From: Spirosoma sp. KCTC 42546
GTDB lineage: Bacteria; Bacteroidota; Bacteroidia; Cytophagales; Spirosomataceae
Length of the DNA stretch: 64,000 bases
Direction: 5' to 3'
Assembly (NCBI RefSeq): GCF_006965485.1
Contig: NZ_CP041360.1
Span: forward strand, 6,428,501 to 6,492,500
Below the pieces are notes generated by a model. It ran no database searches. It saw only the letters and a list, made by a program, of their open reading frames with translations, and was not told the DNA's origin. This document shows positions 27,431-37,219 of this stretch, one piece after another. How positions within the stretch are numbered: position 1 is the stretch's first letter; every line of letters starts with the position of its first letter. A program made the position numbers and the translations under genes.

Positions 27431-28387
27431 CTAAGTTGTATGTCACAAGTTTGTTTCGAGGGTATAGGCTATCAAAAACAACACGATTTTAATAAGGAAA
27501 CCGGCTTCAGTAACGGCATGAATTTTCTTAGGAAATCGCATCGTAATCTGGCTAAAGGCCTGCTCAATCCGTTGGCGAAGTTGCTTTTTGTAAGCAGCTT
27601 CCCAAGCTTGATCGGGGCGTTGGCTATTACTTTTTCGTTGTATTCTTAAATTAACCTCCTCACCCTCAGCATACAAATCCTCTTGCTCGTAATCGGTGTA
27701 GCCCGAGTCCCCATAGACTTCGCTACCTGCTGGCAACGTCAAATGCATCATCTGAAGCGCCGTCACATCCACATACGAACCCGGCAGAATAAAAAACTGA
27801 ACCGGTTGCTTGTCGCGGGTGGTGATGAGTTGAACACGAAAGCCAAAAAAGAATCGACGCTTCGACGCAATCTTCCCTCGATATTCCTCCCCTTTGACTA
27901 ACCGCGATCGGCCAATGCGGATGTTGTCACAAACTGCCACAGGAAACGAATCGATCAGGTATTCTCCGCTCAGATTGAGTGCTTTGAAAAAATCAGCCAG
28001 ATAGTAGAACAAGGCACTCAGTGTGGTCGCCAGGCGGTGAAGACGACGATTGAACGCCGATTTCTCAAGCATGACAATACCTTGCTTATCAGCCATGTAG
28101 AGCATAGCCGAGGCTTGATTGCCACCAAAGAAAGGGGCCGATATGATGGCGGTTGTCAACACGATACTGTCGCTAACTTTAGGAGTTGTCTGGGGTTTTA
28201 CACTCCCCTGATTTTTGCCCACTTCGATGAAATAATCATCCAAAAAGCAATAAATTGCCACTACTTTCTCAGACATAGCTGGTTAGATTTACCTCTGTTT
28301 TCGCACTTCAAAGGTAGTCTGGCTTGTGCTATGTCTGTTTTTTTAAGGGGTTTGCCTATCAAATCAATCGCCTTTCATACAACTTAG
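27431..28387 (-). mobile_element. IS982-family insertion sequence, apparently intact
   Basis: 957 bp. Both ends carry the 12-bp terminal inverted repeat CTAAGTTGTATG (27431-27442 and its complement 28376-28387). It is flanked by the 6-bp direct repeat ATTAAT (27425-27430 and 28388-28393), a candidate target duplication. AATTAAT next to both ends makes the exact boundary uncertain by a few bases. It carries one full-length transposase gene with no frame break. It has entered the gap between an M48 protease stop and the leader of an ECF sigma gene. Confidence 0.85.
27443..28276 (-). CDS. IS982-family DDE transposase
   Basis: 277 residues, full length for the family. DDE motifs are visible: LIDSFPVAVCDNIRIGRSR with the first Asp, EVYGDSGYTDYEQED with the second, and a Glu in RQRIEQAFSQITMRFPK. 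The N-terminal half (SDSIVLTTAIISAPFFGGN) matches the family helical region. It catalyses cut-and-paste or copy-out of the element. The gene fills the IS from end to end with no internal stop, so the element may be active. Confidence 0.92.
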   Translation of the reverse strand: MSEKVVAIYCFLDDYFIEVGKNQGSVKPQTTPKVSDSIVLTTAIISAPFFGGNQASAMLYMADKQGIVMLEKSAFNRRLHRLATTLSALFYYLADFFKALNLSGEYLIDSFPVAVCDNIRIGRSRLVKGEEYRGKIASKRRFFFGFRVQLITTRDKQPVQFFILPGSYVDVTALQMMHLTLPAGSEVYGDSGYTDYEQEDLYAEGEEVNLRIQRKSNSQRPDQAWEAAYKKQLRQRIEQAFSQITMRFPKKIHAVTEAGFLIKIVLFLIAYTLETNL

Positions 28388-28400
28388 ATTAATTAATCAT

Positions 28401-29876
28401 CTATCGGCTAATAACCTTAACCAAAGCGCCCCTTTTTACCCGATCATCGGCTTTGAGCCCATTTAATATACCGGCCTCTTCGACTCGATTAGCAGGCATT
28501 CCCAAAGCGGTTACCACTTCACGAAAGGAACCATCGCGGGGAGACGATTTTACCACTATACGTTCTGCCTTGCGATTGAGTTTATCAGGATCGGAGAGCG
28601 AGCGGAAATTTTCGGCTACCTGTTTAAACGTACTAAAACTGCTGTTGAAATCGGCACCAGTCGCCAATCCATGCAGTGCATAAACGGCATTGTTATACTG
28701 AATCAGCCAAGTGCCAATCTGGAGTGCCGTTTTAGGGTCTTGTTGCTGTTGCTGCCCCTGCTGCTGTTGTTGCTGTTGCCGTGAAATGAGTACATAAGCC
28801 GGATTGCCGTTAATTGTGGTTTTACTAGTTTCCAGTACGTTCAGGCTTAGTTCTTTTACTAAATTCTGAGCAGCCTCGTCGAGTGAGTTCCCTTTCGCCA
28901 GCATTAGAATCATCGCGGATTTTCCATCTTTAGCCGCCATTTGGAACTGGCTTGGTGAATTTTGAGACTGCCAGCTGTTGGGTACAGGAAATTGAAACCG
29001 TAGTTCAGGATGATAAAAATATCCGTTTTCAACAAAACCCTGCTTAGGATCTTCACCATACATAATGCCATCAATCAGTCGCAGATATCGGTCGCGATCT
29101 ACCTGGTAAGAAGCTGGATTCTTGGCCTGGTAGTCTTTTGCCAGTTCATGTACACGCGTGAAGCGATTACCAGGATCGGGGTGAGTCGACATGAACTGAG
29201 GTATGGCCTGACCTGAGTTGTCGGAAAGGCGTTTAAGCGTTCCAAAAAAATCAGCCATCTGGTGTGCATCATAGCCAATCTTACTGGAGTATTCTACCCC
29301 GAGTTTGTCGGACTCCGATTCGTGGTCGCGGCTGTATTTTAGGGATAAAAGGCCCAGTCCCTGTTGAAGTGCTTCGATATTTTCCCCAACAACCTGAGGA
29401 GCCAGTACGGCCCCGCCAATTAGCGCAATTGTACTGAGTAACTGGCTTTTCTGAGAACGGGCCGCGTGCTTGGCCGTTATATGACCGATTTCGTGGCCCA
29501 GTACACCGGCAAATTCAGCTTCATTATTGAAGTGAGCCAAAATACCACGCGTGAAATAAACATAGCCCCCCGGTACGGCAAAGGCATTAACAATCGGCGA
29601 ATCAACGATGTAGAACTGGTAAGGAAGATCGGGCCGATGCGAAACTTTGGCCATTGCTTTTCCTTTTTCGTTCATAAAAGCCTGAAGGTTTTTGTCTTCA
29701 TATAAACCCATCGTGGCAATAACCGACGGGTGCGATTCTTTACCAATGGCAATTTCCTGCTCGGTCGACATCAGACTTATTTCGCGCTTCCCTGTAACAG
29801 GATTACGAGCGCAGGCAAAACCAAATAAGAGTGCAATGAAAATAATAAGTTGTCTGAAATTTGTGAGTGTACACAT
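28401..29876 (-). CDS. M48-family zinc metalloprotease, probable lipoprotein
   Basis: 491 residues. The N-terminal signal ends at LFGFAC (Cys22), a weak lipobox. The gluzincin motif HEIGH (128-132) supplies two zinc His and the catalytic Glu, and ESESD near 186-190 supplies the third ligand. This is the BepA/LoiP-like layout of periplasmic M48 proteases that handle outer-membrane proteins; the exact role here is inferred. The C-terminal part has a glutamine-rich tract (SRQQQQQQQGQ) and ends in a small domain (LNGLKADDRVKRGALVKVIS). The stop lies 6-13 bp from the IS target duplication, so the element may have displaced its native downstream sequence. Confidence 0.9.
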   Translation of the reverse strand: MCTLTNFRQLIIFIALLFGFACARNPVTGKREISLMSTEQEIAIGKESHPSVIATMGLYEDKNLQAFMNEKGKAMAKVSHRPDLPYQFYIVDSPIVNAFAVPGGYVYFTRGILAHFNNEAEFAGVLGHEIGHITAKHAARSQKSQLLSTIALIGGAVLAPQVVGENIEALQQGLGLLSLKYSRDHESESDKLGVEYSSKIGYDAHQMADFFGTLKRLSDNSGQAIPQFMSTHPDPGNRFTRVHELAKDYQAKNPASYQVDRDRYLRLIDGIMYGEDPKQGFVENGYFYHPELRFQFPVPNSWQSQNSPSQFQMAAKDGKSAMILMLAKGNSLDEAAQNLVKELSLNVLETSKTTINGNPAYVLISRQQQQQQQGQQQQQDPKTALQIGTWLIQYNNAVYALHGLATGADFNSSFSTFKQVAENFRSLSDPDKLNRKAERIVVKSSPRDGSFREVVTALGMPANRVEEAGILNGLKADDRVKRGALVKVISR

Positions 29877-30434
29877 GGTAGGAAATATAGAAACGTGTAG
29901 AGCGTCGTTCCACCTAAAAGGTCAACCAGATCGTCGCTAAATCCAATATAAACACAAGATAGACCTCTATTTGTTTTAATGTCATTTTAATAATGAAGCT
30001 ATTTAACCGTTGGTAATGTTTAAATTTTTCAAAAACGATGTACAATACACTTTTAGACTGTAGTACCAACCGTCTTGGTTGGACGGGAAATAAGTAGCTT
30101 CACTAATGATTGGAACGGCTAATAGTTCGTAAAAAAAATACCCACATTTTCAAGGGAGACAAGGCCGTTTTAAGCGCTTTGCGGCTGGTACACCTGTTAC
30201 TCATGCCCTAGTTTACCGACCAGCCTATTGAATTAGAAGCTGCTATTTTTTGCAATGGGAGCCCTTTTTAAAAGAAATTCGCTATTTTTTCAAAAAGACA
30301 CTACGGGTAAAATTGTCCAATTAAGTCTTTGATTCGTTTTAGCATTTTTCGAGTCAATGGCTATCTTTACAGTAGTGTCTTCTACCCCTTCACCCGACCC
30401 CTGGACTTCGCCATCCCTAAACGGAGAAAAGCCC
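29877..30434. other. AT-rich divergent intergenic region without a gene
   Basis: Lies between the divergent M48 gene (minus) and second ECF sigma gene (plus). Contents are AT-rich sequence, a small hairpin at 30066-30082 (CCAACC, GTCTT, GGTTGG) and the candidate sigma promoter at 30337-30369. No open frame with coding character was seen apart from the short extension preceding the sigma start. Confidence 0.5.
30337..30369 (+). promoter_or_regulatory. Candidate Bacteroidota promoter of the second ECF sigma gene
   Basis: TTTT (30337-30340) and TATCTTTA (30362-30369) are separated by 21 bases, close to the TTTG / TAnnTTTG housekeeping pattern. If used, transcription would begin after the in-frame ATG at 30357. 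That favours the ATG at 30435, which also has GGAG eight bases before it. Confidence 0.35.
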
Positions 30435-31025
30435 ATGTCGACGGTATACGATTCAGAACTTTTCCTGCGAAAAGCGTTTGAACAGGAGCCCCGTAAGGGA
30501 TTTGAGTTACTGTTTCGCCAGTATTATACGCCTTTATGCAGCCACGCCGTCCGGTTTGTGTATTCGCGCCAACTGGCCGAAGATCTGGTCAGTGAGGTAT
30601 TTTATCAGTTCTACCGCACAGAGGCTTATCGAAAAGTACGCTCCTCCTTCATCAGTTATCTGTTCACGGCCGTTCGGAATGAAGCGTATACGCACCTGCG
30701 CAAAGAATTCGGCAAAACAGACTCCATCGACTCCACTACCGAGAACCATTTACAGGGAAGCCAGCCCCAGCCCGATTCGGAAGTTCACTTCAATAACCTC
30801 TACCTGGCCGTTACGGAGGCCATTAACCATTTGCCCGCCCAATGTCGCCGGGTGTTTCTGCTGAGTCGGTTCGAGAACAAAAAGTACGACGAGATCGCTG
30901 CTGAATTGCAGATTTCGCCCCGAACCGTTGAAGTCCACATTTCCAAGGCGCTGAAACACCTGCGCCAGACCCTGCGCGACGAATGGACCCTGCTGCTGTG
31001 CCTTCTCAATCTTTTTTTCCAGTGA
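30435..31025 (+). CDS. ECF RNA polymerase sigma factor (second transducer)
   Basis: 196 residues from ATG 30435 (MSTVYDSELFLRKAF). This start is preferred over 30357 because GGAG lies 8 bases upstream and the longer N-terminus is Pro/Ser-rich and atypical. Sigma-2 has FELLFRQYYTPLCSHAVRFV and AEDLVSEVFYQFYR. Sigma-4 has LPAQCRRVFLLSRFENKKYD followed by EIAAELQISPRTVEVHISKA. It heads a plus-strand unit with FecR, SusC and SusD and should activate it on signal from the STN domain of that SusC. Confidence 0.94.
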   Translation: MSTVYDSELFLRKAFEQEPRKGFELLFRQYYTPLCSHAVRFVYSRQLAEDLVSEVFYQFYRTEAYRKVRSSFISYLFTAVRNEAYTHLRKEFGKTDSIDSTTENHLQGSQPQPDSEVHFNNLYLAVTEAINHLPAQCRRVFLLSRFENKKYDEIAAELQISPRTVEVHISKALKHLRQTLRDEWTLLLCLLNLFFQ

Positions 31026-31074
31026 ACTAAGGGGAAATACAGCTTTCGGAGTCTCTCGTCCAAATTCCACGACT

Positions 31075-32079
31075 ATGAACCATTCGCTTTCAAAACAGAA
31101 CCTGTTCGCCTATCTGGCTGGGCAGGCCACTCCCCTCGAACGACAACTGGTGGAGGAATGGCTGAAAAATCCGGCCAATACCGAAACCTTCCATACCTGG
31201 CTGCTTGAATGGGAAATGCGCTCCCTGCAATTCATACCGGATCAGGAAGCAGCTTTTGACAAACTAACTAAACGCCTGGAGCAGGCCGACGCGCCGGAAC
31301 CGGTTGAACCGGCTGCACCGACCCGGCAACTGCCCGTTCAGGTATGGGGATGGAAGCCTTACCTGGTGGCAGCAACGGTCTTACTGGCGCTGAGTCTGGC
31401 CTTCAGTCCCGTACGAAACAAGCTACTCTACCAGACCTACCAGACCGTTTCGGGTCAGATGCAGGCGATCCGGCTCGACGATGGAACCGACGTTACCCTG
31501 AAACCCAACTCATCGCTTCGGGTGCCCCGCTTTGGGTTTCAGCGCGATATCCGACAGGTGACGCTAACGGGAGAAGGCCGTTTTTCAGTAACACACAAGC
31601 CCGATCATCAGCGCTTTGTCGTTAAAACATCCGATCAGTTTCAGGTCGAAGTGCTGGGTACCGAGTTCACGGTGTATGCCCGAAAACAGGGGACGAATGT
31701 AGTACTGGACCGGGGTAAAATTCGGATCGATTATAAAACCGCTACGCAAAAAAAGCAGGTGGTCATGAAACCCGGCGAGATGGTTACGCTGAGTGAGCAG
31801 GGAACCATTCAATTACGGAAACTAGCTCCCGTCAAGAGCCTTATCGCCCAAAAAGAAACCCTGTTTCTATTCCGAAATACGTCGTTGTGGGAGGCCTGTT
31901 ACCTGATTGGTGAACATTTTGGGCTTAAAGTCGAAATTACGGATGACTCGCTGGCCCACCGGACCTTCTCCGGCAATTTTCGGGCTCGCTCAGCCAATGA
32001 ACTGCTGGATCTACTAACAGCAACGTCCAACCTCCGCATCGATTCTACCGGCAATACCCTCCTCCTGAAAGAAAACTAA
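31075..32079 (+). CDS. FecR-family anti-sigma factor (second transducer)
   Basis: 334 residues. Cytoplasmic N-terminus (NLFAYLAGQATPLERQLVEE), transmembrane helix near 95-112 (YLVAATVLLALSLAFS), periplasmic FecR domain (IRLDDGTDVTLKPNSSLRVP, VEVLGTEFTVYARK) and a DUF4974-type C-terminal domain (about 260-333). It starts 49 bp after the sigma gene and ends 31 bp before SusC. It holds or activates the sigma factor depending on transporter state. Confidence 0.94.
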   Translation: MNHSLSKQNLFAYLAGQATPLERQLVEEWLKNPANTETFHTWLLEWEMRSLQFIPDQEAAFDKLTKRLEQADAPEPVEPAAPTRQLPVQVWGWKPYLVAATVLLALSLAFSPVRNKLLYQTYQTVSGQMQAIRLDDGTDVTLKPNSSLRVPRFGFQRDIRQVTLTGEGRFSVTHKPDHQRFVVKTSDQFQVEVLGTEFTVYARKQGTNVVLDRGKIRIDYKTATQKKQVVMKPGEMVTLSEQGTIQLRKLAPVKSLIAQKETLFLFRNTSLWEACYLIGEHFGLKVEITDDSLAHRTFSGNFRARSANELLDLLTATSNLRIDSTGNTLLLKEN

Positions 32080-32110
32080 TTAGTCCTACTCTTTTTTACC
32101 ATTAACCTCA

Positions 32111-35100
32111 ATGAAGAAAACTGTACACCGCCTGGGTTTACTGGCTGTTTTATTGACGGGCTATCCCGTAAGTAGCTTTTGTCAGACGCTCGCATCGGCT
32201 CAGGTACTGCCACGCTCGGGGAGCCGAAACGCACAGACCCAACTCAAAACCGTTTTACTCGATTTGCAGCGGCATTACCGAGCCGAAATTGTTTTTGAAG
32301 ACCAGATCATGGTGGGGAAAATTGTCGCCACCGATGCATTGAACCTGAACCTGTCGCTGGAGAAAAACCTGAACCAGTTGCTAAAAAATACAGGCTTACG
32401 GGTTCGAAAAATCCGGAAAGACACCTACGTGATTACCGAAGCCCGACGCGAAAAATCAACGGTCTCAAACCGGGAAGCAGACCCCACAGAATCCAGTACG
32501 CCACCTACGGCAACCGACACCCGAACAACCCTGACGGTACCAGAGCAAGCGGTGTCGCACCTGGCGAACGTGGCCGACCTCAGCGTGGCAGGCACCGTAA
32601 CCGACGAATCCGGAGCGGTCTTGCCGGGGGTGAGCGTTATCGTGAAAGGAACAACCCGGGGTACCACAACCGACAGCAAAGGGTTTTACCAGGTAAATGT
32701 GCCCGATCAGACTGCCGTGCTGGTGTTCAGTTTTGTCGGATACCTGTCGCAGGAAGTAACGGTTGGCAATCGAACAACCCTCGGCATCAAGCTCGAAACC
32801 GATACCAAAGCGTTGTCGGAAGTGGTGGTTGTGGGCTACGGAACCCAGAAAAAAGTGAACCTGACGGGGGCCGTATCGTCCGTTTCCAGTGAGGAGATCA
32901 CGCGCCGTCCCGTTGGGCAAACGTCGTCCGCGCTACAGGGGTTGATGCCGGGGGTAACGGTCACACAACGATCAGGCCGACCCGGTGCCGATGGCGGCTC
33001 CATCCGGATTCGGGGTATTGGCACTTTGGGGACAGCTGATCCATTGGTACTCATCGACAACATCGAAGGCTCGATGAACAGCATCGACCCGAATCTGATC
33101 GAATCAGTTTCTGTCCTGAAAGACGCGGCTTCAGCTTCGATTTATGGATCACGGGCGGCCAATGGAGTCATTCTGATCACCACCAAACGGGCAAAAGGAA
33201 GCAAGATTTCCGTCAACTACAACAATTACATCGGCTGGCAAACGCCTACCAATTTACCCAAAATGGCCAACGCCATCGACCATATGCTGCTGACTAACGA
33301 AGCGTATGTAAATGTGGGCCGTTCGCCCTTGTATTCCGACGATTTAATTCAGAAATACCGGACCATAGGGGCAACTAACCGTGATTTATATCCCGACACC
33401 GACTGGCAAAAGGCCGTATTAACGGGCTCAGGTCTGCAACAAAGCCATTTTCTGAGTGTCAATGGCGGGAGCGATAAAATCCGCTTTTTGACCTCAGTGG
33501 GCTATTTTGATCAGAAAGGAGTTATTGAAAATTCTACCTACAGGCGCTATACGCTTCGGAATAACGCGGATATTCAGTTCTCTAAAAAATTCAGTGCCCG
33601 CCTTGATCTTCAGCTTGTGGCCGCTACAACGGTTGAACCGGGCAGGGGCGCGGAAGAGGTATTCCACTGGATGAACCGGATTCCAGCCAACCAGATTGGC
33701 ATTAATTCAAACGGCACCTGGGGCGATGGCTGGAACGGCGACAATCCAATTGCGATTGCGCGCGATGGAGGCACCAAAAAGAACAATAGTCCCTACGCCT
33801 TTCTGAATGCAGCCCTGGTGTATAAACCGGCACCCTGGCTAACGGCCGAAGTGGCCTACGCTCCGAAATATGCCCTGTCGATCGACAAGAATTTTAACAA
33901 AGCCGTTCAGACCTACAAACCCGACGGTACGCTCAGTTTCCTGGCACCTGCGAAAAGTACACTGACCGAAGGCGACAGCCGCTCGTTGTACACGACCTTA
34001 CGCGGAACCTTAACGTTTGATAAAGCCTACGGCGATCACGGCTTGAAAGTACTAGCCGGTTTCTCCCGGGAAGATTTCCGCAATGATTACACAACCGCGT
34101 ACCGGGAAGGCTTTTTATTGCCCGACTATCAGGTCCTGAATGCCGGAGCGGCCGACATTCAACGGACTACCGGCGGAGCCTCCGAATGGGCGTTACAGTC
34201 CGCATTCGGGCGGATTAACTATGATTACAAACAGAAATATCTGGTAGAAGCCAATGCCCGATACGATGGATCGTCCCGTTTTGCCAAAGGGCACAAATAC
34301 GGCTTTTTCCCTTCGGTATCGGCAGGCTGGCGGATTTCTCAGGAGTCGTTCATGCAGCCGCTGACGAATATCGTGAACGAGTTTAAACTGCGGGCATCCT
34401 GGGGTCAGCTTGGGAATCAGTTAATTGGTAATTATCCCTTTATGTCGTCGCTGCAATTCGGTTCGTATACGTTCAACAAACAGATTGTCAATGTAGTAGC
34501 GCTCAACACGCTGGCGAATGCGGATATTTCCTGGGAAACTACCGAAATGACCGATGTGGGGCTGGATATGACCCTGTTTTCCAACTTGTCGATTACGGCC
34601 GATTATTACTCCAAACGTACGAGAGATATTCTGCTGACGCTGGATATCCCGGCGATTATCGGGCTAGGAGCACCTTCCCAAAACGCGGGTATCGTTGATA
34701 ACAAAGGCTGGGAATTGGGCATCAATTACAAAGGGGCAGCCAATACGTTTCGGTATGATGTAGGATTCAATATTTCGGACGTAAAAAATACGGTAGTCGA
34801 TTTACGGGGCGTAAACCTGACTGGCCTGACCGTTAACCGGGAAGGCTATCCCATCAATTCGTTATACGGCCTACAATCGGAAGGCTATTTTCAGACGACC
34901 GACGAAGTTGCCGGTCATGCCCAGCAGTTTGGCGTAATCAAACCCGGCGATCTCAAGTACAAAGATCAGAACGGCGATGGCATTATTAATAACGATGATA
35001 ACGTCGTATTTGGCAGCACCATTCCCCGTTTCACCTACGGAACAACCCTAAATGGCTACTACAAAGGCTTTAGCTTAAACATTGTGCTACAGGGTGTTGG

Positions 35101-35494
35101 CAAAGCCGATGGTTATCTGAATGAGCAGGGCATCATGCCATTTTTCCTGGGCGGTACGGTGCAGGAACAGCACAAAGACCACTGGACTCCGGAGAATACG
35201 AATGCGGCATTTCCCCGCCTGGCGTTCAGCGAAGCCAACAACGAGAAGAACTCCAGTTTCTGGATGCGAAATGCCGCTTACCTGCGCCTGAAAAACATTC
35301 AGCTGGGCTACACGCTCCCGACAGCGCTGACCCAACGGGCTGGTATCAAAACCGCCAGGGTATTTGCCAACGGCCAGAACCTGCTCACCTGGGATAAATT
35401 CTGGGATGGCTACGATGTCGAATCACCGGTGGGTACAGGACGCAGTTATCCGCAGGTCAAAATGATCAGCTTTGGCATCGACGTTAGCTTCTAA
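32111..35494 (+). CDS. SusC/RagA-family TonB-dependent transporter with STN domain (second)
   Basis: 1,127 residues. Signal peptide MKKTVHRLGLLAVLLTG ending SSFCQ; STN domain (about 45-105, LLDLQRHYRAEIVFEDQIMV); Ser/Thr/Pro linker; carboxypeptidase-like domain (about 165-235, GTVTDESGAVLPGVSVIVKG); signature SEVVVVGYGTQKKVNLTGAV; plug ending VLKDAASASIYGSRAANG; barrel to a terminal Phe. It imports glycan across the outer membrane and signals to FecR through the STN domain. SusD follows after 39 bp. Confidence 0.96.
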   Translation: MKKTVHRLGLLAVLLTGYPVSSFCQTLASAQVLPRSGSRNAQTQLKTVLLDLQRHYRAEIVFEDQIMVGKIVATDALNLNLSLEKNLNQLLKNTGLRVRKIRKDTYVITEARREKSTVSNREADPTESSTPPTATDTRTTLTVPEQAVSHLANVADLSVAGTVTDESGAVLPGVSVIVKGTTRGTTTDSKGFYQVNVPDQTAVLVFSFVGYLSQEVTVGNRTTLGIKLETDTKALSEVVVVGYGTQKKVNLTGAVSSVSSEEITRRPVGQTSSALQGLMPGVTVTQRSGRPGADGGSIRIRGIGTLGTADPLVLIDNIEGSMNSIDPNLIESVSVLKDAASASIYGSRAANGVILITTKRAKGSKISVNYNNYIGWQTPTNLPKMANAIDHMLLTNEAYVNVGRSPLYSDDLIQKYRTIGATNRDLYPDTDWQKAVLTGSGLQQSHFLSVNGGSDKIRFLTSVGYFDQKGVIENSTYRRYTLRNNADIQFSKKFSARLDLQLVAATTVEPGRGAEEVFHWMNRIPANQIGINSNGTWGDGWNGDNPIAIARDGGTKKNNSPYAFLNAALVYKPAPWLTAEVAYAPKYALSIDKNFNKAVQTYKPDGTLSFLAPAKSTLTEGDSRSLYTTLRGTLTFDKAYGDHGLKVLAGFSREDFRNDYTTAYREGFLLPDYQVLNAGAADIQRTTGGASEWALQSAFGRINYDYKQKYLVEANARYDGSSRFAKGHKYGFFPSVSAGWRISQESFMQPLTNIVNEFKLRASWGQLGNQLIGNYPFMSSLQFGSYTFNKQIVNVVALNTLANADISWETTEMTDVGLDMTLFSNLSITADYYSKRTRDILLTLDIPAIIGLGAPSQNAGIVDNKGWELGINYKGAANTFRYDVGFNISDVKNTVVDLRGVNLTGLTVNREGYPINSLYGLQSEGYFQTTDEVAGHAQQFGVIKPGDLKYKDQNGDGIINNDDNVVFGSTIPRFTYGTTLNGYYKGFSLNIVLQGVGKADGYLNEQGIMPFFLGGTVQEQHKDHWTPENTNAAFPRLAFSEANNEKNSSFWMRNAAYLRLKNIQLGYTLPTALTQRAGIKTARVFANGQNLLTWDKFWDGYDVESPVGTGRSYPQVKMISFGIDVSF

Positions 35495-35533
35495 AACCGG
35501 CTGTCCTAAACCTTTTTTAACGAAATCATCACA

Positions 35534-37198
35534 ATGAAAAAAATACACTACTTGCTTTTGTGCGCTTGCCTGCTGCTGAGCACAACCTCCTGCGAGGACT
35601 ACCTGGAACGCTATCCGCTGGAAGGCCCCGCCGATCAGTCGTATTTTGCCAACGCCAGCGAGTTGGAACTAGCCGTCAATGGCTGCTACAAAGGCATGAC
35701 CTTCTCCCCCAGCGATGGCATGTCGACTCAGCTTTTGCTCGACGACTGCACCGATATTGGCTGGGACCGGAACAATAGCACCTTACAGCAGATCGGCAAA
35801 GGCAGCCACGATAGCAACAACGGTTTTTCGAAATCGGTCTGGACCGAATCCTATAAAATTATTGGTCGCTGTAATTTCATTCTGGATAATATAAAGAAGC
35901 TGGATGGCAAAATGGACGCGGTTCTGTACGCCCGTTATCAGGCCGAAGCCCGTTTTGTGCGTGCCTATATGTATGGGTACCTGATCGAGTTATTTGGTGG
36001 TGTTCCGCTGGTTACTAAAACGTTGGGCTTATCCGATGCGCAGGTTCCGAAGAGTACTAAAACCGAATGCGCGACTTTTGTCCTGAATGAACTGGACGAA
36101 GCGGCCAAAGCTTTACCCACCAGCTACGACGCTAAGAACACAGGCCGGGCTACCAAAGGGGCAGCGTTGGCAGCCAAAGCCCGGACGGCTTTATACAACG
36201 AAAAATGGGAGGTTGCCTCTACAGCCGCCAAAGCCGTAATGGATCTGAATATCAACAAACTGCACCCAAATTACGGCGAGTTGTTTTCGTACAAAGGGCA
36301 AACCTCCAGTGAAATTATGTTTGCGTTGCAGTATCTGAAAGGAACGCTGACCCACAGCACACCCCAAAATTTCCTGTCGCGAAATGCGCAGGGAGCCTCC
36401 AACAAAGTGCCGGGACAAACGCTGATCGACTCCTATGAGTGTGCGGACGGGCTATCGATTGACAAATCGCCCCTATACAATCCTAAAGATCCGTTCAAAA
36501 ACCGCGATCCACGACTGGACTTTACGGTAGCCGTACCGGGTTCCAACTATTTCAACTTCAAGTTCGAAACCCACAAAGACAGCGTTAAAACGATCAATTA
36601 CGCCACCGGCGCACGGGTCGACAATCAGGATGCCATTCACGCGTTTGCCACCTATACCGGCTATTGCTGGCGGAAATACACCGACCTGACCGATAAGGAC
36701 GACCGGAGCAATTCAGAAATCAATACCATTCTGATCCGATATGCCGAAGTGTTATTGATCTACGCCGAAGCTAAAATCGAAGCCAACCAGATCGATCAGT
36801 CGGTCTATGATGCCATCAATGCCGTGCGGCAACGGCCTACGGTGAACATGCCCGCCATCAAATCGGGCAAAAGTCAGGAGGAACTTCGATCAATTATCCG
36901 CAAGGAACGAAAGTATGAACTGGCCAATGAAGGCTTTCGCTTAATGGACATCCGTCGCTGGAAACTAGCGGACAAATTGCTGAACGGGAATTTCCTGGGC
37001 CGCATTCCGAAGGGATTACTGGCCACAGCACCGGTTATCGATGCCAATGGAACACCCGATTACAGCACGGTTCCCAATAAAGCCGACATGCGGGTAGTCG
37101 AAGTTCGCATTTTCAAACCCGAGCGGGACTATCTGTGGCCGATTCCGTATATCGAAACCGTGACCAACAAGGCCCTTGTACAAAACCCTGGCTATTAA
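35534..37198 (+). CDS. SusD/RagB-family glycan-binding lipoprotein (second)
   Basis: 554 residues. Lipoprotein signal MKKIHYLLLCACLLLSTTSC (Cys20), then EDYLERYPLEGPADQSYFAN as in SusD N-termini. Helical TPR core (ARFVRAYMYGYLIELFGGVP, ATKGAALAAKARTALY), the IRYAEVLLIYAEAKIEANQ motif and the C-terminal ERKYELANEGFRLMDIRRW followed by the typical QNPGY end. By family it is the surface partner of the preceding SusC. Its length and divergence from the first SusD suggest a different ligand (inference). Confidence 0.95.
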   Translation: MKKIHYLLLCACLLLSTTSCEDYLERYPLEGPADQSYFANASELELAVNGCYKGMTFSPSDGMSTQLLLDDCTDIGWDRNNSTLQQIGKGSHDSNNGFSKSVWTESYKIIGRCNFILDNIKKLDGKMDAVLYARYQAEARFVRAYMYGYLIELFGGVPLVTKTLGLSDAQVPKSTKTECATFVLNELDEAAKALPTSYDAKNTGRATKGAALAAKARTALYNEKWEVASTAAKAVMDLNINKLHPNYGELFSYKGQTSSEIMFALQYLKGTLTHSTPQNFLSRNAQGASNKVPGQTLIDSYECADGLSIDKSPLYNPKDPFKNRDPRLDFTVAVPGSNYFNFKFETHKDSVKTINYATGARVDNQDAIHAFATYTGYCWRKYTDLTDKDDRSNSEINTILIRYAEVLLIYAEAKIEANQIDQSVYDAINAVRQRPTVNMPAIKSGKSQEELRSIIRKERKYELANEGFRLMDIRRWKLADKLLNGNFLGRIPKGLLATAPVIDANGTPDYSTVPNKADMRVVEVRIFKPERDYLWPIPYIETVTNKALVQNPGY

Positions 37199-37219
37199 TA
37201 GATTCTGTGGATACTTAGC

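Noticed and set aside
30066..30082. Small hairpin CCAACC/GGTTGG as an M48 or sigma regulatory element
   Set aside because: Only six base pairs, no U-tract and no support from position.
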